Shown piece by piece: positions 6,548 to 11,313 of a stretch of DNA of 11,313 nucleotides (position 1 is the first letter of the stretch; every line of letters starts with the position of its first letter). Both the position numbers and the translations under genes were made by a program. Source of the DNA: CAZHAM01 sp964530415 (GTDB lineage: Bacteria > Patescibacteriota > WWE3 > UBA101185 > UBA10185). The notes below the pieces were generated by a model. It was not told the origin of the DNA, did not search any database, and saw only the letters and a list, made by a program, of their open reading frames with translations. Location: NCBI GenBank assembly GCA_964530415.1, contig CAZHAM010000019.1:1-11313 (forward strand), read 5' to 3'.

Positions 6548-8761
6548 ATGTTTGGATTGATTTTCGATATTTTAACTTTTATAGGAAATAAGTTGATTCA
6601 GATTGCCGAAGATTCGGCAAAGTTTACTGCGTTAAAAGCGAAAAAAATATTTAAAGATCTTAAAAAAATTTTCATATTTAAAAAGAAAAAGCCCGCCAAG
6701 ACCCCAACAAAAGCTCTATCAAAAAAGAAGATGAAGGTTATCAAGCAGGTCCCGAAGGAGGATCCGAAACAAACTCCGAAATTTAAACACCGTTTTATAA
6801 CTTTTCTTAAGTATCTCTTTGTTTTTTTACTTGGCTCATTCTCGACATTATTATTTGCAGTTCTTCCCTTTGAACTTTACAGATGGTACGGCGAGCTGCC
6901 CAATCCCGAAATGCTTGTAACAGAGGCAAGTTCCAAAACTACAAAAATATTAGACCGCAAGGGGAGGCTTTTATACGAGATTTATGTTGATAAACAATAC
7001 GAACCGGTCAAATTAAATCAAATTCCAAAAACTTTAATTCAAGCAACAATTGCCGTAGAGGATGAAAGATTTTACTATCACCAAGGCGTGAGTCCGCTGG
7101 GCATGATAAGGGCGGCGCGCGAAACATTAATAAGAGGCAGGGTACAGGGAGGATCGACAATTACACAGCAGTTAATAAAAAATGTACTTTTGTCACAGGA
7201 ACAAACTATTTCACGAAAACTTAAAGAAATCGCATTAGCGTTTATTGTCGAGTCAAAATATTCTAAAGACCAGATTTTGGAATTATACTTAAACAATATT
7301 TCATACGGCGGTACATCGTGGGGAGTTCAGTCGGCTTCGCAAAAGTATTTTGGCAAAAATGTCTGGGAATTGAGTTTGGCAGAAAGCGCACTCTTATCCG
7401 GTTTACCTTCAGCCCCCTCAACATATTCCCCGTTGAGTAATTTTGAATATTCGAAAAGCAGGCAAAAATACGTATTGGACCGCATGGTCGAAGTAAACTA
7501 TATAAACGCTTCGGAGGCTGCAGCTGCGTACGACGAAGAACTCGTGTTTGCGGATCAAATCGAATACATTAGAGCTCCGCATTTTGTTGATTTAGTTAGG
7601 AAAGAACTCGAAACACGTTACGGCAAGAGATACGTTGATTTTGGTGGTTTAACAGTAACGACTACTTTGGATTTAGATCTTCAAAATGAAGTTCAGGCAA
7701 TTGTAGCCGAGGAAGTTGAGAAAAGTTTAAATATTAATATTTCAAACGGTGCAGCGGTTGTTTTGGATGTTAAGAATGCAAATATATTAGCTTATGTAGG
7801 TTCAATAAATTATTTTAAGGATACGTGGGGAGCTTTTGATGTAGCATCGGCAGAGCGCCAGCCCGGTTCTTCGATAAAACCGGTCACATATGCACTTGCT
7901 TTCTCGGATAGTTTTACACCCGCATCAATAATTGAAGATTCTGAAGTTGTATACAACGTTAAAGGATCTCCCCCTTATAAACCTCAAAATTACGACAGCA
8001 GGTATCACGGAAAAGTCACATTAAGACAAGCTTTAGCCAATTCTTACAATATTCCCGCGGTTAAATTGGCCAGTGCTTTGGGGCCGAGAAATATTGTTCA
8101 ATTGGGAATTGATATGGGGCTTCGGACATGGGATGTAGACGGCGCGTATGGGCTCTCGGTGACGCTTGGTGGCGAAGAAGTAAAACTTTTGGATCTGGTT
8201 AACACTTACGCAACCTTTGGTAGAAAAGGGGAATATTTAGAGGTCTCTCCGTTTTTGAGCATAAGAGACGGTCGCGGTTTTGATATTTATAGTCCGCAGT
8301 ACCGCGAAAGGAAGCAAGTTTTGTCAGAGGGAGTTGCCTATTTGATTTGGCACATCTTGTCTGACAATAATGCGAGACTGCCGGCATTTGGAACACGAAA
8401 TTTCCTCAGTATTCCTGATTACAAAATTGCCGCTAAAACAGGCACAACTGATTCCAAAAGGGATAACTGGACATTGGGTTTTACACCTTCATACGCAGTG
8501 GGGGTATGGGTGGGAAACAATAACAATGATCCTATGAACAATAGGTTGGCATCGGGATTAAGCGGCGCTGCGCCGATGTGGAACAGAATTTTTACAGTGG
8601 TTTTAGAGGGCAAGGGCAACGAAATTTTTGAAATGCCCGACGAAGTTTTTGTTAAAGAAGATCAAAAATGTTCAAGATCAGAGGTTTTTATAAAAGGTGG
8701 TAAGATTCCGGTTACTTTATGTCCTCCCGAAAAAAAGGATAAAGATAAGGATGATGACTAA
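6548..8761 (+). CDS. Class A penicillin-binding protein (GT51 transglycosylase plus transpeptidase), PBP1A-like
   Basis: This bifunctional enzyme polymerises lipid II glycan strands and cross-links peptides outside the membrane. From ATG 6548 it has 737 residues. A long, lysine-rich cytoplasmic N-terminus (about 1-82) precedes one membrane helix (about 86-107). The GT51 domain shows the catalytic EDERFYYHQG with Glu171, then GGSTITQQLIKN, RKLKEI and KDQILELYLNNISYG. The transpeptidase shows SxxK as GSSIKP (Ser441, Lys444), SYN (499-501) and KTGTT (630-634). All catalytic motifs are intact, so both activities are expected. The C-terminus carries two cysteines in CSRSEVF and TLCPP and ends in a Lys/Asp tail. 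The start is fixed by the AGGAG at 6536-6540. It lies between uvrB (87-base gap) and uvrA (63-base gap). I leave the symbol blank because pbpA, ponA and mrcA usage differs between lineages. Confidence 0.95.
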   Translation: MFGLIFDILTFIGNKLIQIAEDSAKFTALKAKKIFKDLKKIFIFKKKKPAKTPTKALSKKKMKVIKQVPKEDPKQTPKFKHRFITFLKYLFVFLLGSFSTLLFAVLPFELYRWYGELPNPEMLVTEASSKTTKILDRKGRLLYEIYVDKQYEPVKLNQIPKTLIQATIAVEDERFYYHQGVSPLGMIRAARETLIRGRVQGGSTITQQLIKNVLLSQEQTISRKLKEIALAFIVESKYSKDQILELYLNNISYGGTSWGVQSASQKYFGKNVWELSLAESALLSGLPSAPSTYSPLSNFEYSKSRQKYVLDRMVEVNYINASEAAAAYDEELVFADQIEYIRAPHFVDLVRKELETRYGKRYVDFGGLTVTTTLDLDLQNEVQAIVAEEVEKSLNINISNGAAVVLDVKNANILAYVGSINYFKDTWGAFDVASAERQPGSSIKPVTYALAFSDSFTPASIIEDSEVVYNVKGSPPYKPQNYDSRYHGKVTLRQALANSYNIPAVKLASALGPRNIVQLGIDMGLRTWDVDGAYGLSVTLGGEEVKLLDLVNTYATFGRKGEYLEVSPFLSIRDGRGFDIYSPQYRERKQVLSEGVAYLIWHILSDNNARLPAFGTRNFLSIPDYKIAAKTGTTDSKRDNWTLGFTPSYAVGVWVGNNNNDPMNNRLASGLSGAAPMWNRIFTVVLEGKGNEIFEMPDEVFVKEDQKCSRSEVFIKGGKIPVTLCPPEKKDKDKDDD

Positions 8762-8770
8762 ACTCGTCAC

Positions 8771-8799
8771 TTCACAAACCCGAAAAAATCCCGTAGAAT
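8771..8799 (+). promoter_or_regulatory. uvrA promoter (sigma-70 type)
   Basis: TTCACA (8771-8776) and TAGAAT (8794-8799) are each one base from the sigma-70 consensus and are separated by exactly 17 bases. Transcription would start near 8806, giving a leader of about 19 bases that includes the ribosome binding site. The promoter begins ten bases after the PBP stop codon, so uvrA can be transcribed independently of the upstream genes. Confidence 0.65.
8779..8793 (+). promoter_or_regulatory. Candidate LexA operator in the uvrA promoter
   Basis: CCCGAAAAAATCCCG is a perfect direct repeat CCCG-N7-CCCG with an 11-base period, inside the promoter spacer and abutting the -10 box. The lexA promoter holds TTCG-N7-TTCG one base from its own -10 box. 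A bound repressor here would block RNA polymerase. The identity of the repressor is inferred from the SOS role of both genes. Confidence 0.45.
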
Positions 8800-8814
8800 A
8801 ATTTTTGTTCCCAT

Positions 8815-8820
8815 AAGGAT
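8815..8820 (+). promoter_or_regulatory. Ribosome binding site that sets the uvrA start
   Basis: AAGGAT lies four bases before ATG 8825. It overlaps an in-frame ATG at 8819, which therefore cannot use it; this favours 8825 as the true start. Confidence 0.7.
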
Positions 8821-8824
8821 GTTT

Positions 8825-11313
8825 ATGAAAAGTGCTCTCAACCACATCATTGTTAAAGGCGCTCGCCAACACAATCTAAAAAATATCGATATCCAGATCC
8901 CCAAAAATAAAATGGTGATTTTTACCGGTGTATCCGGTTCTGGTAAATCTTCTTTAGCCATGGATACAATTTATGCAGAGGGGCAAAGACGATACGTTGA
9001 AAGTTTATCCGCTTATGCAAGGCAGTTTTTAGGCGTAATGGATAAACCTGATGTTGACACAATTGAGGGTTTGTCACCGGCAATCGCGATTGATCAAAAA
9101 ACAACTTCCAAAAACCCAAGATCGACGGTAGGTACAATTACAGAAATATACGATTTTTTAAGACTTTTATACGCAAGAGTCGGCCACCCACATTGTCCCC
9201 AGTGCGGAAGAGAGATTCAGCGCCAAAGCTCAGAGGAAATTGTCGAAAGAACTATCGAACTAGTGTCACACATGCCTGAGTACAAATCCGAAAAAGGAGT
9301 TAGGTTTCTAGTTATGGCGCCGATAATAAAAGAGAGAAAAGGCGAATATTCCAGTTTAATCGAGAATTTAAAAAAACAAGGTATATCAAAGGTGAGAATA
9401 GACGGCACAATAAGAGATGCTAGCGAAAAGTTTGATTTAATTAAAACAAATAAACATTCAATTGACGCTTACGTTTCCAAGTTTATTTTAAATAAAAAAA
9501 GAGTAGAGAATAGCGAAGATGCAAAAGAGTTCAGATCACGAATCTTTGAGAGTGTGGAAACAGCGTTAAGGATGGCAAGTGGCAACGTCGTTATTTCTAT
9601 AGTATCTGATAAAGGTTTTGAATTTCCCGACTACCCTAAAGTTTTAGAAGATCATTTGTTTTCAGAAAATTTCGCGTGCCCCGTATGCAACATTTCCCTA
9701 TCCGAAATTGAACCGCGAACTTTTTCTTTTAACACGCCTTACGGCGCTTGTCCTAAATGTGATGGGCTGGGAACTCACCTATATGTTGATGAATCTGTAG
9801 TAATCAATCCCCGCCTTTCAATATCAGAAGGGGGAATAATGCCTTGGTCTAGATTATTTGAACATTATACCTGGACACAAAAAGTTGTCGAAGCAGTATC
9901 AAAAAAATATAACTTCTCTGTTGCCGACCCGATATCAGAATTAAGTAACGAGGCAAAAAATATAATACTATACGGGGCGCCTGAAAAAAGATTCACTGTA
10001 TCCTACGTTTCGAACGATGGAAGACAGCACACATATGATGCAAACTTTGAGGGTGTTATTCCGAATTTGATGAGAAGGCATAAAGAGACACAGTCAGACT
10101 ATATTAGAAACGAGATTGAAAAATATATGCTTCTTGAAGATTGTCCCGCCTGCAAAGGATCGAGGCTTAAAGAAGAATCCAAAGCTGTAGTAATAGACGG
10201 AAAAAATATTTACGAAGTTACATGCATGTCTGTTTCAAACGCAATTGAATGGTTTAACAGTTTAAACGATAAATTTAACTCAAGAGAAAAAACTATTTCA
10301 GAACAAATCTTAAATGAAATAAACTATCGCGTTAGGTTTTTGTCTGATGTAGGTTTAGGGTATTTAACTTTAGAACGATCGTCTTCACAGCTTTCGGGTG
10401 GCGAAGCGCAAAGAATTAGATTGGCTTCTCAAATCGGTTCTGGTCTTTCGGGAGTTTTATATGTCTTAGATGAACCTTCAATCGGCTTACACCAAAAGGA
10501 TCAAAACAAGCTTATTAAAACGCTTCACCATCTAAGGGATTTAGGCAATACGGTACTAGTAGTTGAACATGACCAGGAAACAATGGAAGAAAGCGACTAC
10601 ATTTTTGATTTCGGGCCGGGCGCTGGTGAACATGGAGGTTTATTAATTGCTGAAGGAACGATCGACGATATTAAAAAGAACACAAAGTCATTAACCGGAA
10701 AATATTTGTCAAAAAAATTACGCGTTGGGAAAAGTATTAATACCAGACCGGAATCGCTAGAAGATATATATCTGCACGATCATAACGAAAAAGAGCACAA
10801 AAAAATTGAGGGCAAACATTTAAGCATCAAAGGAGCCCATGGACGCAATTTAAAAAGTATTTCTGTTGATATTCCACTTGGAAAATTTGTATGTGTAACC
10901 GGTGTATCCGGTTCCGGAAAGTCCACTTTGATTATGGATACACTTTTGACAGCTGTGAGGCAGGAGTTTGGTTTAAAAATTGACGAAAAGCCCGAACCCT
11001 TTAAAGAAATAAAAGGAACCGAATATATTACAAATGTTATCTCAATAGACCAGACTCCAATTGGGCGAACTCCTAAATCAAATCCTGCAACTTACACCAA
11101 AACATTTGATCATATTAGAGAGTTATTTTCTAAAACACAGGAGGCAAGAATTAGAGGATACCAAGCCGGGAGATTTAGTTTTAATGTAAAAGGCGGACGA
11201 TGCGAGGCATGCTCTGGAGAGGGGCAGATTAGAATCGAGATGCAGTTTATGCCCGATGTTTATGTAACCTGCGAAGTTTGCCAAGGTAAAAGATACAACC
11301 GCGAAGCTTTAGA
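8825..11313 (+). CDS. uvrA: Excinuclease ABC subunit A (3' end cut by window edge)
   Basis: UvrA is the dimeric ABC-type ATPase that finds DNA lesions and loads UvrB. The frame stays open for 829 codons to the window edge; about 110 residues including the second ABC signature and Walker B should lie beyond. Visible in order: first Walker A GVSGSGKS (35-42); a zinc site in the first ATPase's inserted region with Cys285, Cys288, Cys309 and Cys312; signature LSGGEAQRIRL (from 523); Walker B VLDEPSIGLHQ (Asp549, Glu550); second Walker A GVSGSGKS (693-700); and the C-terminal zinc finger CEAC-X19-CEVC (793-819), needed for damage recognition in characterised UvrA proteins. All of these look intact. 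The start at 8825 is chosen from the AAGGAT site; ATG 8819 would add only two residues. It has its own promoter with an operator-like repeat, consistent with SOS control alongside lexA and uvrB. Confidence 0.98.
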   Translation, partial: MKSALNHIIVKGARQHNLKNIDIQIPKNKMVIFTGVSGSGKSSLAMDTIYAEGQRRYVESLSAYARQFLGVMDKPDVDTIEGLSPAIAIDQKTTSKNPRSTVGTITEIYDFLRLLYARVGHPHCPQCGREIQRQSSEEIVERTIELVSHMPEYKSEKGVRFLVMAPIIKERKGEYSSLIENLKKQGISKVRIDGTIRDASEKFDLIKTNKHSIDAYVSKFILNKKRVENSEDAKEFRSRIFESVETALRMASGNVVISIVSDKGFEFPDYPKVLEDHLFSENFACPVCNISLSEIEPRTFSFNTPYGACPKCDGLGTHLYVDESVVINPRLSISEGGIMPWSRLFEHYTWTQKVVEAVSKKYNFSVADPISELSNEAKNIILYGAPEKRFTVSYVSNDGRQHTYDANFEGVIPNLMRRHKETQSDYIRNEIEKYMLLEDCPACKGSRLKEESKAVVIDGKNIYEVTCMSVSNAIEWFNSLNDKFNSREKTISEQILNEINYRVRFLSDVGLGYLTLERSSSQLSGGEAQRIRLASQIGSGLSGVLYVLDEPSIGLHQKDQNKLIKTLHHLRDLGNTVLVVEHDQETMEESDYIFDFGPGAGEHGGLLIAEGTIDDIKKNTKSLTGKYLSKKLRVGKSINTRPESLEDIYLHDHNEKEHKKIEGKHLSIKGAHGRNLKSISVDIPLGKFVCVTGVSGSGKSTLIMDTLLTAVRQEFGLKIDEKPEPFKEIKGTEYITNVISIDQTPIGRTPKSNPATYTKTFDHIRELFSKTQEARIRGYQAGRFSFNVKGGRCEACSGEGQIRIEMQFMPDVYVTCEVCQGKRYNREAL

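Noticed and set aside
8819..8824. In-frame ATG two codons upstream of the chosen uvrA start
   Set aside because: It overlaps the AAGGAT ribosome binding site, which is correctly spaced only for ATG 8825.

Overview
The window is an AT-rich stretch of a bacterial chromosome carrying six protein-coding genes: one read leftward off the left edge, and five read rightward, the last cut by the right edge. The standard code applies: TGA ends the first rightward gene and no frame contains an internal TGA. A DUF3160-type surface protein and an AmmeMemoRadiSam-B/CapA fusion beside compact DNA-repair genes suggest a Candidate Phyla Radiation (Patescibacteria) lineage such as Microgenomates, Katanobacteria or Dojkabacteria. 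That placement is inference. The lack of TGA recoding argues against Gracilibacteria and Absconditabacteria.

Layout: 1-101 (minus) is the N-terminal helix-turn-helix start of lexA. The divergent intergenic region 102-203 holds a strong lexA promoter and operator-like repeats. At 204-2651 and 2648-4354 are two genes joined by a 4-base ATGA overlap. Both encode single-anchor exported proteins: a DUF3160 family protein, and a Memo-like domain fused to a CapA/PGA_cap domain. Next come uvrB (4397-6460), a class A penicillin-binding protein (6548-8761), and uvrA from 8825 to the window edge (829 codons visible, roughly 110 missing).

The genes fall into two themes. One is the SOS response with nucleotide excision repair (lexA, uvrB, uvrA). 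The other is the cell envelope (DUF3160, Memo-CapA, PBP1A-like). The most interesting regulatory signal is a direct repeat of the form YYCG-N7-YYCG placed immediately upstream of the -10 box of both lexA and uvrA, with a degenerate relative at the same place before uvrB. It resembles in architecture the direct-repeat LexA box of Alphaproteobacteria and is proposed as the SOS operator of this lineage. The most interesting protein-level signal is the coupled DUF3160 and Memo-CapA pair, a candidate undescribed cell-surface system. No RNA genes, CRISPR arrays, insertion sequences or convincing terminators were seen, and no gene-free stretch exceeds about 100 bases.
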